A stretch of DNA of 64,000 nucleotides from Clostridium sp. UBA4548 (GTDB lineage Bacteria; Bacillota; Clostridia; Clostridiales; Clostridiaceae): assembly GCF_002387895.1 (NCBI RefSeq), contig NZ_DGLI01000037.1, positions 1 to 64,000 on the forward strand, written 5' to 3'. The notes under the pieces were generated by a model. The model did not search any database. It was not told the DNA's origin and saw only the letters and a list, made by a program, of their open reading frames with translations. Of the stretch, positions 42,005 to 50,234 are shown piece after piece; the stretch's first letter is position 1, and every line of letters begins with the position of its first letter. The position numbers and the translations under genes were made by a program.

Positions 42005-43831
42005 ATGAATCCTAAGTTTATATTTTTTTCTGGAAAAGGTGGAGTGGGAAAGACTTCTATGGCCTCAGCTACAGCAGTATATAATGCTGATAAAGGCCTA
42101 AGAACACTAATTGTAACTACAGATCCTGCTTCTAATCTATCAGATGTATTTGAACAAGAAATTGGTCATAAGATAACAAAAATTAAAAATATAGAAAATC
42201 TTTATGCTATGGAAATAGACCCAGATAAGTCTACAGAAGAATATAAAGAAAGACTTTTAGCTCCAATGAGAGAGTTATTCTTTGATGAGGATATGATTAA
42301 GATTGCTGATGAACAACTAAGTGGACCTTGTACGGCAGAAATGGCTTCCTTTGATAAGTTTATTGATTTTATGGGAGAAGAGGATTATGAGGTAATAATT
42401 TTCGATACTGCCCCAACGGGTCATACCATAAGATTGTTGGAGCTTCCTATTGATTGGAGTAAGCATATTGAAGAAGCATCAAAAGGTAGTGGGCAAACTT
42501 GTATGGGGCCTGTGTCAATGATTCAGGAGAGTAAGGGAAAGTTTGATAGAGCCATAGAAAAGCTTAGAGATAAAAGACAAACAGAGTTCATCTTTGTTAT
42601 GCAACCTGAGGCCACCTCCCTTGATGAGACCTTGAGATCCTCAAAGGAATTAGAAGAACTCCAAATTCCTACCTCAAAAATTATAATAAATGGCTTTATA
42701 CCCAAGGCGGAAGCTAAAAACTCCTTTTTTCAAAGTAGATATGAAATGCAGCAAAGATATTTTGAAGAAGCTAAGAAAACTTTTAAGGGAATTCCAATGG
42801 ACACTATGGAGCTATTTCATACAGAACTTAAGGGAATTGAAAAGTTTAAAATTATTGGGGAAGCCTTATTTAATAGAAGAACTATAAATAAGGAAGATAT
42901 AAAAGCGGAGTTTAGTGATATTAAGGATATAATCTCACAAAAGGATGATATAAGTAATCTTATATACCCAAGAAAAAATAAGCATAAGAATATTTTCTTT
43001 TCAGGTAAAGGCGGAGTTGGAAAAACTGTAATGGCTTGCGTTACTGCTGTAAACACTGCATCAAAGGGATATAAAACACTATTGCTTACAACAGATCCAG
43101 CAGCCCATATTGGGAAGGTTTTAGACAAACCCATTGGAGATTCGCCGACTAAAGTAGAGGGAATTGAAAACCTTTATGCCGCTAAAATAGATCCAAAGGC
43201 TGCCTTTGAGGAATATAAGAAAAATGTATTAGAGGAGGCTAGAAAAAGATTTAATGAAAATACAGTGCTTACTATGGAAGAGGAGTTAAATTCCCCTTGT
43301 ACAGAGGAAATGGCTGCTTTTCAAAAGTTTATTTCATATGCCAGTGAAGAGGCCTATGAGGTAATAGTTTTTGACACAGCACCAACGGGACACACTTTAA
43401 GATTACTAGAACTTCCAATGGATTGGAGTAAACAAATCCAAGTTAAGGCAGGTGGTGGGGCAGAAATAAGTGAAGAGGATAAAAAGCAAAAGGAAAGATT
43501 TGATAAAGTTATTTCTATGATGAAAGATAAGGATAAAACTACTTTTGCCTTTGTAATGTATCCAGAAAAAACACCAATAATTGAGGCTTATAGAGCCTCA
43601 CAGGAACTAAAATCAGCTGGAATAGAAACTCAGCTGGTGGTAGCTAACTTAATAATTCCAGAAGACCAGGCAACTACTGATTTCTTTAGAAATAGAAGAA
43701 ATATGCAGGAGAAATATTTAGTGGAAATAAAGAATACCTTTAATTCGTCTAAAATAGTGAGAGTTCCTATGCATGATAGAGAAATTAAGGGACTTGAAAT
43801 GCTTAATAAAATCAGTATGGAGCTAGTTTAA
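42005..43831 (+). CDS. arsA: Arsenite-stimulated ATPase ArsA
   Basis: Soluble ATPase that energises arsenite extrusion. The 608-aa chain is a tandem duplication, each half with a deviant P-loop (GKGGVGKT at 10-17 and about 333-340) and the DTAPTGHT switch. Metalloid-binding cysteines are retained: Cys109 (SGPCTAEM), Cys166 (GQTCMG) and Cys432 (SPCTEEM). The halves are joined by a linker near residues 300-325. With arsD it supplies the energised form of Acr3-based export. Confidence 0.95.
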   Translation: MNPKFIFFSGKGGVGKTSMASATAVYNADKGLRTLIVTTDPASNLSDVFEQEIGHKITKIKNIENLYAMEIDPDKSTEEYKERLLAPMRELFFDEDMIKIADEQLSGPCTAEMASFDKFIDFMGEEDYEVIIFDTAPTGHTIRLLELPIDWSKHIEEASKGSGQTCMGPVSMIQESKGKFDRAIEKLRDKRQTEFIFVMQPEATSLDETLRSSKELEELQIPTSKIIINGFIPKAEAKNSFFQSRYEMQQRYFEEAKKTFKGIPMDTMELFHTELKGIEKFKIIGEALFNRRTINKEDIKAEFSDIKDIISQKDDISNLIYPRKNKHKNIFFSGKGGVGKTVMACVTAVNTASKGYKTLLLTTDPAAHIGKVLDKPIGDSPTKVEGIENLYAAKIDPKAAFEEYKKNVLEEARKRFNENTVLTMEEELNSPCTEEMAAFQKFISYASEEAYEVIVFDTAPTGHTLRLLELPMDWSKQIQVKAGGGAEISEEDKKQKERFDKVISMMKDKDKTTFAFVMYPEKTPIIEAYRASQELKSAGIETQLVVANLIIPEDQATTDFFRNRRNMQEKYLVEIKNTFNSSKIVRVPMHDREIKGLEMLNKISMELV

Positions 43832-43870
43832 TAACATGAATTTGTTCATTATTTAATTTAAATTATAACA

Positions 43871-43920
43871 GGTTGCCCTAGAGTTAATTTAATCACTCTA
43901 GGAAACCTCTTTAAGTTTTA
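43871..43920 (+). terminator. Hairpin after arsA
   Basis: A stem with CCTAGAGT/ACTCTAGG and flanking AGGTT/AACCT pairs is followed by CTTTAAGTTTTAT, a moderate rho-independent signal. Confidence 0.6.
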
Positions 43921-44001
43921 TAGAACTTTAGAACACATAAATAGGAGAGTTTAAAACACAGTTTTAAAAAATATTATAACAAACTTATGTAGAGAATATT
44001 A

Positions 44002-44063
44002 TTGACCATAAAAAATTTTAGAGTTATAATACTTATATACCCATATGCGTATATAAGTATTAT
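44002..44063 (+). promoter_or_regulatory. Promoter and large operator of the second arsR
   Basis: TTGACC (44002-44007) and TATAAT (44025-44030) at 17-bp spacing form a good promoter. A 38-bp dyad (44026-44063) begins inside the -10 box: 15-bp perfect arms (ATAATACTTATATAC and its complement) flank CCATATGC, whose CATATG core is itself palindromic. ArsR bound here would block transcription, so autoregulation is expected. Confidence 0.85.
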
Positions 44064-44112
44064 GTTATTAATTTATAGAAGTTACAAAGAGTATTAAAGA
44101 AGAGGTGATATT

Positions 44113-44481
44113 TTGGATAAGTTAACAGATTTTTTTAAACTACTATCAGATGAAACTCGTTTGAGGATTTTAATCTTACTTTATCATAAAGAATTATGTG
44201 TATGTGAAATGTGTGGAATTATGGAGGAGTCTCAACCAAAGATTTCAAAACATCTAGCAAAGCTAAGAGATATGGGACTAGTGAGAGATGAAAGAAAAGA
44301 GCAATTTATCTTTTACTACTTAAAAGCAGAAGACGAGATGTTTAAAGAAATAATACATAAAATTGTAGAAAATATAGAGTCCTATGCTGTATTAAAAAAT
44401 GATGTTGAAAGAAGTAGGGATGCAGAAAAATACTTAGAGACATGCAAAACTAAGGCTATAGAAGTGATAAAAAACAAATAA
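44113..44481 (+). CDS. arsR: ArsR-family metalloregulator (second copy)
   Basis: A 122-aa winged-helix repressor, similar in plan to the first ArsR but clearly diverged. FKLLSDETRLRILILLYHKE is followed by ELCVCEMCG (Cys29, Cys31, Cys34) and the recognition helix EESQPKISKHLAKLRDMGLV. The start is TTG with GAGGTG upstream. The operator upstream strongly suggests that it represses itself and the following permease and redoxin genes. Confidence 0.94.
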   Translation: MDKLTDFFKLLSDETRLRILILLYHKELCVCEMCGIMEESQPKISKHLAKLRDMGLVRDERKEQFIFYYLKAEDEMFKEIIHKIVENIESYAVLKNDVERSRDAEKYLETCKTKAIEVIKNK

Positions 44482-44552
44482 GATTACGAAGTATAAATTT
44501 TAACTTTAAAACTATAATTGGTGATTAATAATTTTTATTGGGGGTGTTTTTA

Positions 44553-45569
44553 GTGGGTATTATAGAAGTTGTATTTAGTACACTAAATAATGTTTTATTA
44601 AAAATGACTTGGCTTTGGGATTTAGTAACATTACTTGTAGAAAAGGTCTTTAGACTTTCTACCGAAGATAGGCTAGGTGGAAGTATACATTTCTTTATTT
44701 ATGATACTATAAAAATATTTATACTATTATCAGTGTTAATATTTCTGATATCTTATATCCAAAGTTACTTTCCACCAGAGCGAACCAAAAAGATTCTTGG
44801 AAAATTTAAAGGTATAAAAGGGAGTATACTTGGAGCATTACTTGGAACTGTAACTCCATTTTGTAGCTGTTCTAGTATTCCTATTTTTATAGGCTTTACT
44901 TCAGCAGGACTACCCCTAGGAGTAACCTTTTCCTTTCTTATATCTTCCCCTTTAGTAGATTTAGCATCTCTTTTATTATTAATGTCCTTTTTCGGTGCTA
45001 AAATTGCTATAGCTTATGTCGTGGTGGGTCTAGTTCTTGCTATAGTAGGGGGAACTATTATTGACAAGTTGAATATGAAGGAATATGTGGAAGAGTATGT
45101 ATTTGGAATTCCTAGTGTAGATGGGGAATTAGCAGAAATGACAAAGAAAGATAGAATAGCATATTGTAAAAGTCAAGTTGTAGAAATCATCCATAGAGTG
45201 TGGATATATATTCTAGTGGGTGTGGGTATAGGAGCAGCTATTCATAACTGGATTCCTCAAGAAGTTGTAGAAAGAATTATAGGAGGAAACAATCCTTTTG
45301 CAGTGGTACTTGCAACAGCTGTTGGAATTCCTATGTATGGAGACATTTTTGGAACCCTACCAATTGCAGAAGCACTTTTTGGAAAAGGTGTAGGTATTGG
45401 AACAGTACTATCCTTTATGATGGCAGTTACAGCCCTTTCACTTCCATCTATGATAATGCTTAGTAAGGTGGTTAAAAAGAAGCTTTTAGGTATATTTATT
45501 GGAATAGTAACTAGTGGAATCTTAATAATTGGATATTTATTTAATGTATTTTCTTATCTATTTATGTAA
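44553..45569 (+). CDS. ArsP-like permease (PF03773 type)
   Basis: A membrane protein of about 338 aa with eight or more helices in two similar halves. The hallmark is GTVTPFCSCSSIPIFIGFTS with cysteines as in ArsP, and the matching second-half core is VGIPMYGDIFGTLPIAEAL. ArsP members export trivalent organoarsenicals, so the arsR-linked position fits, though other members have unknown substrates. GTG at 44553 with GGGGGTG upstream is a better start than TTG at 44538, which lies inside that site. It is followed by a redoxin gene. Confidence 0.85.
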   Translation: MGIIEVVFSTLNNVLLKMTWLWDLVTLLVEKVFRLSTEDRLGGSIHFFIYDTIKIFILLSVLIFLISYIQSYFPPERTKKILGKFKGIKGSILGALLGTVTPFCSCSSIPIFIGFTSAGLPLGVTFSFLISSPLVDLASLLLLMSFFGAKIAIAYVVVGLVLAIVGGTIIDKLNMKEYVEEYVFGIPSVDGELAEMTKKDRIAYCKSQVVEIIHRVWIYILVGVGIGAAIHNWIPQEVVERIIGGNNPFAVVLATAVGIPMYGDIFGTLPIAEALFGKGVGIGTVLSFMMAVTALSLPSMIMLSKVVKKKLLGIFIGIVTSGILIIGYLFNVFSYLFM

Positions 45570-45733
45570 AGAGGAAATATAATTAAATTTAAAATTACTT
45601 TCACAATATTTTTCATGAAAGTGTTACTGTAGTTTGTACGACTTTAAATATTGCTTTTATATAATGAAAGAATTAAGTGATATCTAATATAAATCCATTA
45701 CTATAGGAAATTTAAAATTATGGAGGTATGAAA

Positions 45734-45964
45734 ATGGAAATTAAAATTTTAGGTTATGGTTGCGATAAATGTGATAAGGTAGAAAAAAATACAAGAAAAG
45801 CAATTGAAGAATTAGGAATTGAAGCTACCATAGAAAAGGTGGAAGACCTTAAAACAATACTTGGATATGGTGTTATGAGTACACCGGGTTTTATGGTAGA
45901 TGGAAAAATTAAGTCTGTGGGAAGAGTACTTTCTACAGAGGAAATAAAGAAACTTTTAAAATAG
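45734..45964 (+). CDS. Small thioredoxin-fold CxxC redoxin
   Basis: A 76-aa redox-active protein: KILGYGCDKCDKVEKNTRKA (CDKC active site near residues 9-12), then GVMSTPGFMVDGKIKSVGR with the cis-proline. It belongs to the small MTH895-like thioredoxin group often encoded beside ArsP-type permeases. ATG at 45734 is used because the ATG at 45728 is only one base from the GGAGG site. It may keep permease cysteines or substrate reduced. Confidence 0.9.
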   Translation: MEIKILGYGCDKCDKVEKNTRKAIEELGIEATIEKVEDLKTILGYGVMSTPGFMVDGKIKSVGRVLSTEEIKKLLK

Positions 45965-46067
45965 AGTGAAGTTAAGCTTCAAAGGAACTAATAGAGGTTT
46001 ATACACAAATTAAACCTTAACTTAGGTTTTCTAAATATAGTATTTTGAATTTAAAGGGGAGATAAAA

Positions 46068-47003
46068 ATGACTAAAGAAAAAATTAATCTTTACTTACTT
46101 ACAGGGTTTTTAGGCTCAGGTAAAACTACGGTACTTTTAAGAATTTTAGATAAACTTCAAAAAGAAAAGGTTGGAGTTATTCAAAATGAGTTTGGAAAAA
46201 TTGGAGTAGATGGAACTATATTAAAGAGAGATAATATAGAAATGGTAGAAATCAATAAGGGATCTATATTTTGCTCTTGCTTACAACTATCCTTTGCTCA
46301 AGCTATGGCAGAGATGTCAAAAATGGATTTAAAATACTTATTCGTGGAGAGTTCAGGACTTGCTGACCCCTCTAATGTAGAAGAAATATTAGGTGGAGTA
46401 GAGGTTTTAGCTGGAGATGTTTATGACTTTAAAGGGGTAATTTGCCTTATAGATGGAGTAAATTTTTTAGAACAATTAGAGGATTTAGAAACTGTAAACC
46501 GTCAATTAAAGCATTGTCATATGGCTATAATAAACAAGGCAGACTTAATAGACCAAGTTCACCTTGAGAATGTGATTCAGGACGTAAGAAGTATAAACCC
46601 TAAATGTGATATTCAAGTTTGCTCTTATGGACAAGTTGAATTTGATTTCTTAGAGAAAAATCTACTAGAAAATAAATGGGTTGAAGGTGAAGCAACAACA
46701 AATTCTCCAGAAACCAAACCCAAAAGCTTATTTATGAACTTTAATGGTTCTGTAGAAAAAGAAAAGTTAGAGGCTTTTTTGAATGTTATTAAAAAGGATT
46801 GCTATAGAATAAAAGGCTTCTTTAAGCTAAGTGATGGATGGAACCAAGTGGATGTAGTAGGGAAAAATATTGACTACAAACCTTGTGAAGAGAAGGAAGT
46901 TTCTCAGTTAGTGTTTATATCAAAAGTAGGACCAAAGGTTATAAAACCTATATTTGATACTTGGGAAGAAATTGTGGGAGAAAAAATGGAGCTTAAGAAT
47001 TAG
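46068..47003 (+). CDS. CobW/COG0523-type GTP-binding metallochaperone
   Basis: A 311-aa G3E GTPase. TGFLGSGKTTVLLRIL is the P-loop (12-21), NEFGKIGVDG follows, INKGSIFCSCLQ places a metal site at Cys69/Cys71 (family form CxCC, here CSCL), SSGLADPSNV is the switch, and INKADLID the guanine-specificity loop. The C-terminal CobW domain is present. Members deliver metal ions such as Zn or Co or serve cofactor insertion; the target is unknown. It closes the arsenic-linked island. Confidence 0.9.
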   Translation: MTKEKINLYLLTGFLGSGKTTVLLRILDKLQKEKVGVIQNEFGKIGVDGTILKRDNIEMVEINKGSIFCSCLQLSFAQAMAEMSKMDLKYLFVESSGLADPSNVEEILGGVEVLAGDVYDFKGVICLIDGVNFLEQLEDLETVNRQLKHCHMAIINKADLIDQVHLENVIQDVRSINPKCDIQVCSYGQVEFDFLEKNLLENKWVEGEATTNSPETKPKSLFMNFNGSVEKEKLEAFLNVIKKDCYRIKGFFKLSDGWNQVDVVGKNIDYKPCEEKEVSQLVFISKVGPKVIKPIFDTWEEIVGEKMELKN

Positions 47004-47103
47004 ATAAGTGGTATAAGTTCTAGGAAAACCATGTTAGGTCAATATTAAAATTTATTAAATAACTAGATTTTTTATTCTCATTGCATTGATAAAACAGCAT
47101 ATC

Positions 47104-47153
47104 TAAAGAGGTAAGGTGTAAGCTGATTTCAACTTATACCTTACCTCTTTTTA
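47104..47153. terminator. Terminator between convergent CobW and nitroreductase genes
   Basis: A long stem of about 17 bp (47105-47121 with 47134-47150) begins AAAG and ends CTTTTTAT; it reaches the stop of the minus-strand nitroreductase and serves both directions. Confidence 0.85.
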
Positions 47154-47723
47154 TAAATCTAAAATAACTTCTTCTAAATTTCTTTTTGGTACATGATGAA
47201 CTTTGTTCTCGTCACGGTAATATTTAATATCTCTAGCCTCATTTAGTTCCTCAAGAACAACCTCTTCCTTAGGTTTTCCAAGGGCAATGACTAAAAGTAG
47301 TTCATATCTTTCAGGAATCTTTAATCCTTCAATTAGCTTTTCTCTATCAATAGATCCAAACATACAACCTCCTAAGCCTTTTTCAGTGGCTCCAAGAAGT
47401 ATACTTTGACATGCAATTCCATGATCCCAGAAATAGTTTTTACTGATCTCTTTATCAGCAACCATAACAATATATCCAGTAGGTCTTTCACCTTCTTCAG
47501 GTCCATTCCAATCTTTTAAGTATCCTGCCCATCTTAGATGAGGGAAGATAGTGTTATTTTTTTCTTCTGTATAGGAAATTATATATTTTAAGGATTGAAG
47601 ATTTGCACCTGAGGAAGATAACCGTGCTAAATCTACAAGTTCTTTTAAGGTGCTTTCATCAAGCTTTACATCATCATAGAATCTTCTGTAGGTTCTGTTT
47701 TTAAGGATAAGATCTTTAATCAT
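47151..47723 (-). CDS. Nitroreductase-family FMN oxidoreductase
   Basis: A 190-aa flavoprotein with the NfsB/FRP fold: LKNRTYRRFYDDVKLDESTL, ARLSSSGANLQSLKY, DHGIACQSILLGATEKGLGGC and an ERYELLLVIALGKPKEE tail. It reduces nitro, quinone or similar substrates with NAD(P)H; the physiological substrate is unknown. The ATG at 47723 has GGGAG 8 bases upstream; an earlier in-frame ATG at 47741 does not. Confidence 0.9.
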   Translation of the reverse strand: MIKDLILKNRTYRRFYDDVKLDESTLKELVDLARLSSSGANLQSLKYIISYTEEKNNTIFPHLRWAGYLKDWNGPEEGERPTGYIVMVADKEISKNYFWDHGIACQSILLGATEKGLGGCMFGSIDREKLIEGLKIPERYELLLVIALGKPKEEVVLEELNEARDIKYYRDENKVHHVPKRNLEEVILDL

Positions 47724-47921
47724 TGTAAAAACTCCCTTCATTTATATATAAGTATATTTTAACATATTTAACATTAAGTATAGTGAGAATTAAATGGAAT
47801 TTTTATACTCCATTCTATATAATAAAAACAAAGATAATAACAAAGTAGAACATTTGGCTATGTTACAAAAGAATTAGAAGATATATAATAAAAACAAAGG
47901 TAGGAACAAAGGAGAGAGAAA

Positions 47922-48593
47922 ATGAGTCATTATGGAAACTTGCAAAAAATAAGAGATGGGAAAAGAAAATTTGGAATTACTCCACATATACCAGGAGGAT
48001 TCATTAGTGCAGATAATCTTGAGAAGATAGCTAGAGTAGCTAAAAAATATGATGGAGTTTTAAAGATAACCTCAGGACAAAGAATATTAATCACTAATCT
48101 TGAAGAACGTGATTTACCAGCAATATGGGAAGAACTAGGCATGGTTCCAGCAGTAAAAACACAAAACTCTGTAAAGAATGTAGAGATGTGTCCAGCAGGC
48201 TTCTGTAAAAGAGCTAAATATAATACTATTGGGATAGGTATGAAGTTATCAAGAAAGTACCATTGGGCAGAAATGCCTTGTAGAACCAAAATAGGGGTAG
48301 CAGGTTGCCGAAATGCCTGTGGAAGTGTTTATAGTAAAGATGTTGGAATTATAGCAGATAAGACAGGGATAATGATTACAGTAGGAGGTTCAGCAGGTTA
48401 CAACCCAAGGTTTGCTGACGTGATTGCTGTAGACTTAGATGAAAAAGCTGCAGAAAAATTAGTGGATACTATATTTGAATACTATAAAGAGAATGCTGAG
48501 GATGGTGAAAAACTAGGATTTTTTATTGATAGAATAGGACTAGAAACCTTTAAAAAGGATGTATTAGAAAGAGCAGAATTAGAGGTTAAGTAA
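47922..48593 (+). CDS. Siroheme/[4Fe-4S] sulfite or nitrite reductase-like protein
   Basis: A 223-aa single-module relative of sulfite/nitrite reductases: N-terminal ferredoxin-like half domain (KFGITPHIPGGFISADNLEK, DGVLKITSGQRILITNL), then the cofactor domain with EMCPAGFCKRAKY (Cys90, Cys95), MPCRTKIGVAGCRNACGSV (Cys120, Cys129, Cys133) and a ferredoxin-like end. The family motif is CX5C...CX3C; here the first pair is spaced CX4C, so the cluster ligation is not fully certain. Resembles small assimilatory-type reductases. GGAGAGAG precedes the ATG. Electron donor and substrate unknown. Confidence 0.88.
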   Translation: MSHYGNLQKIRDGKRKFGITPHIPGGFISADNLEKIARVAKKYDGVLKITSGQRILITNLEERDLPAIWEELGMVPAVKTQNSVKNVEMCPAGFCKRAKYNTIGIGMKLSRKYHWAEMPCRTKIGVAGCRNACGSVYSKDVGIIADKTGIMITVGGSAGYNPRFADVIAVDLDEKAAEKLVDTIFEYYKENAEDGEKLGFFIDRIGLETFKKDVLERAELEVK

Positions 48594-48729
48594 GTTTTAT
48601 AAGGAAGTAGTGCAACCTTTATTAAGACTTGCCTATAGAAATAGCTTAAAAAAGTAAAGCTATAAATAAAGCTAAAGCACTTTAAACATTGTAGAAGTTT
48701 ATATAATTATAAGTTTGGGGGTAAAAAAT

Positions 48730-48960
48730 ATGAAAAGTAACAAAATTAAGCTAAGCAAAGAGAAAAGAGATGCTATGATATCTCAAGTAAAAGAATATTT
48801 TTATAATGAAAGGGAAGAAGAACTAGGAGATTTAGCAGCAGGCTTAATTGTAGATTTTATAACGGAAAAACTTGCACCAGAGTTTTACAACCAGGGAGTT
48901 TTTGATTCCTATGTATACATGAATGATAGAGTTGAAGATTTATTAGGAATTCAAAGATAA
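48730..48960 (+). CDS. DUF2164-family protein
   Basis: A 76-aa helical protein: LSKEKRDAMISQVKEYFYNE, REEELGDLAAGLIVDFITEK, then GVFDSYVYMNDRVEDL. The pattern fits DUF2164 of unknown function. The ATG at 48730 is preceded by GGGGG; an earlier in-frame TTG at 48715 overlaps this site. Confidence 0.85.
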   Translation: MKSNKIKLSKEKRDAMISQVKEYFYNEREEELGDLAAGLIVDFITEKLAPEFYNQGVFDSYVYMNDRVEDLLGIQR

Positions 48961-49099
48961 ATGCAAATCCTTATTTAATATAAGTGGTTTTGAACATATC
49001 ATGAAAAAAGTAGCATGGTGTCTATAAAGTTTAGGAATTTTATTAATTTTGAATATTAATTGATGCTTTGAGAGATTCTTTCTATATAAGGCATCTTTA

Positions 49100-49135
49100 A
49101 AAAATAGTTAGCTAGGATGCTAGCTATTTTTTATT
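49100..49135 (+). terminator. Terminator after the DUF2164 gene
   Basis: An 11-12 bp stem (about 49100-49112 with 49119-49130) ends in TTTTTTATT. It lies about 140 bases after the stop codon. Confidence 0.75.
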
Positions 49136-49196
49136 TAAAAAATTTAGTAAGTTTATCATCTACATAAGTTTAAAAAAGTTTTAAGGAGGATTTTTT

Positions 49197-50144
49197 ATGA
49201 AGTTTAAAAAAGGCATTACAACTTATTTATTATTGGTATTATCAGTTTTCATTCTTACTTCCTGTGGACCTAAAAAAGTGGAATTGGGGTTTAATGTAAA
49301 GCCAGGGGAAAAATATAAGGTTCAGCAAAGTATTGAACAAAAAATAGTTCAAACTCTAGAGGGGCAAAGCTTAGACTCTAATCAAAATATAAAAATGGGA
49401 TATACCTATGATGTAACGGCAGTAGACGATAAAGGAGTGGCTACAATTACTACAACTTTTGATAGTGTCTCCGTAACTATAACTGGAAATGGAGAAAATC
49501 TTCAATATGACTCAACAAAAGCTGAAACCAGTAATGATCCCCTTGTAACAGTATATGGTGGAATCATAGGAAAATCACTGACTATAAGAATTGATAAACA
49601 AGGAAATGTTTTAGAGCTTCAAGGAGTAGATAAGTTAATGGGAGACTTAATAAATAATTTAAACATAGAAAACCCTCAGGAGAAACAACAGCTTCTACAA
49701 GCCTTAGAACAAAATTTTGGTGATGAGGCTCTTAAGGAATCCTTCTCAAAGGTAACAAAAGTATATCCACCAGCAAATACAAAGGTTGGAGATAGTTGGG
49801 AAGATACACAAACACTAAATATGGGATATCCCATAACTATTATTAATAAGTATACTCTTAAGGAAGAACAAGGTGACTTTTTAACCATAGATATGAATTC
49901 AGATATAAAAACTAGTTCTGCAGAACCTATGGACATGATGGGAATAAGAGCTAGATATGACTTAAGTGGAAATCAAACAGGAAGTTTTAGACTTAACAAA
50001 AACTCTGGTATAGCTGAAAGTGGAAATTCTACACAGAAAATGGCAGGAAGTATTGTTTTTGAACCAAGTGACCTTGCACCACAAGGACTCACAATGCCAA
50101 TTACTATTGATGCTAAGACTAATTTTGAAATGAAAAAACAGTAA
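49197..50144 (+). CDS. Lipoprotein of the DUF6263 type
   Basis: A 315-aa exported protein with a lipoprotein signal peptide (MKFKKGITTYLLLVLSVFIL, lipobox LTSC). The mature part is beta-rich: VKPGEKYKVQQSIEQ, the MGYTYDVTAVDDKGVATITT strand, a YPPANTKVGDSWEDTQ segment and a polar end. It resembles DUF6263 lipoproteins. AAGGAGG precedes the ATG. It precedes the cooS-like gene by 90 bases without a terminator between them, so partial co-transcription is possible; no function is known. Confidence 0.85.
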   Translation: MKFKKGITTYLLLVLSVFILTSCGPKKVELGFNVKPGEKYKVQQSIEQKIVQTLEGQSLDSNQNIKMGYTYDVTAVDDKGVATITTTFDSVSVTITGNGENLQYDSTKAETSNDPLVTVYGGIIGKSLTIRIDKQGNVLELQGVDKLMGDLINNLNIENPQEKQQLLQALEQNFGDEALKESFSKVTKVYPPANTKVGDSWEDTQTLNMGYPITIINKYTLKEEQGDFLTIDMNSDIKTSSAEPMDMMGIRARYDLSGNQTGSFRLNKNSGIAESGNSTQKMAGSIVFEPSDLAPQGLTMPITIDAKTNFEMKKQ

Positions 50145-50234
50145 GAGATTCAATGTATTTATAATTTTTGCTACATAATTAAAGATTTCTATGGGAAAAC
50201 TTAGTAGAGAAAAATCAAAAGGAGTGAAGCTTTA

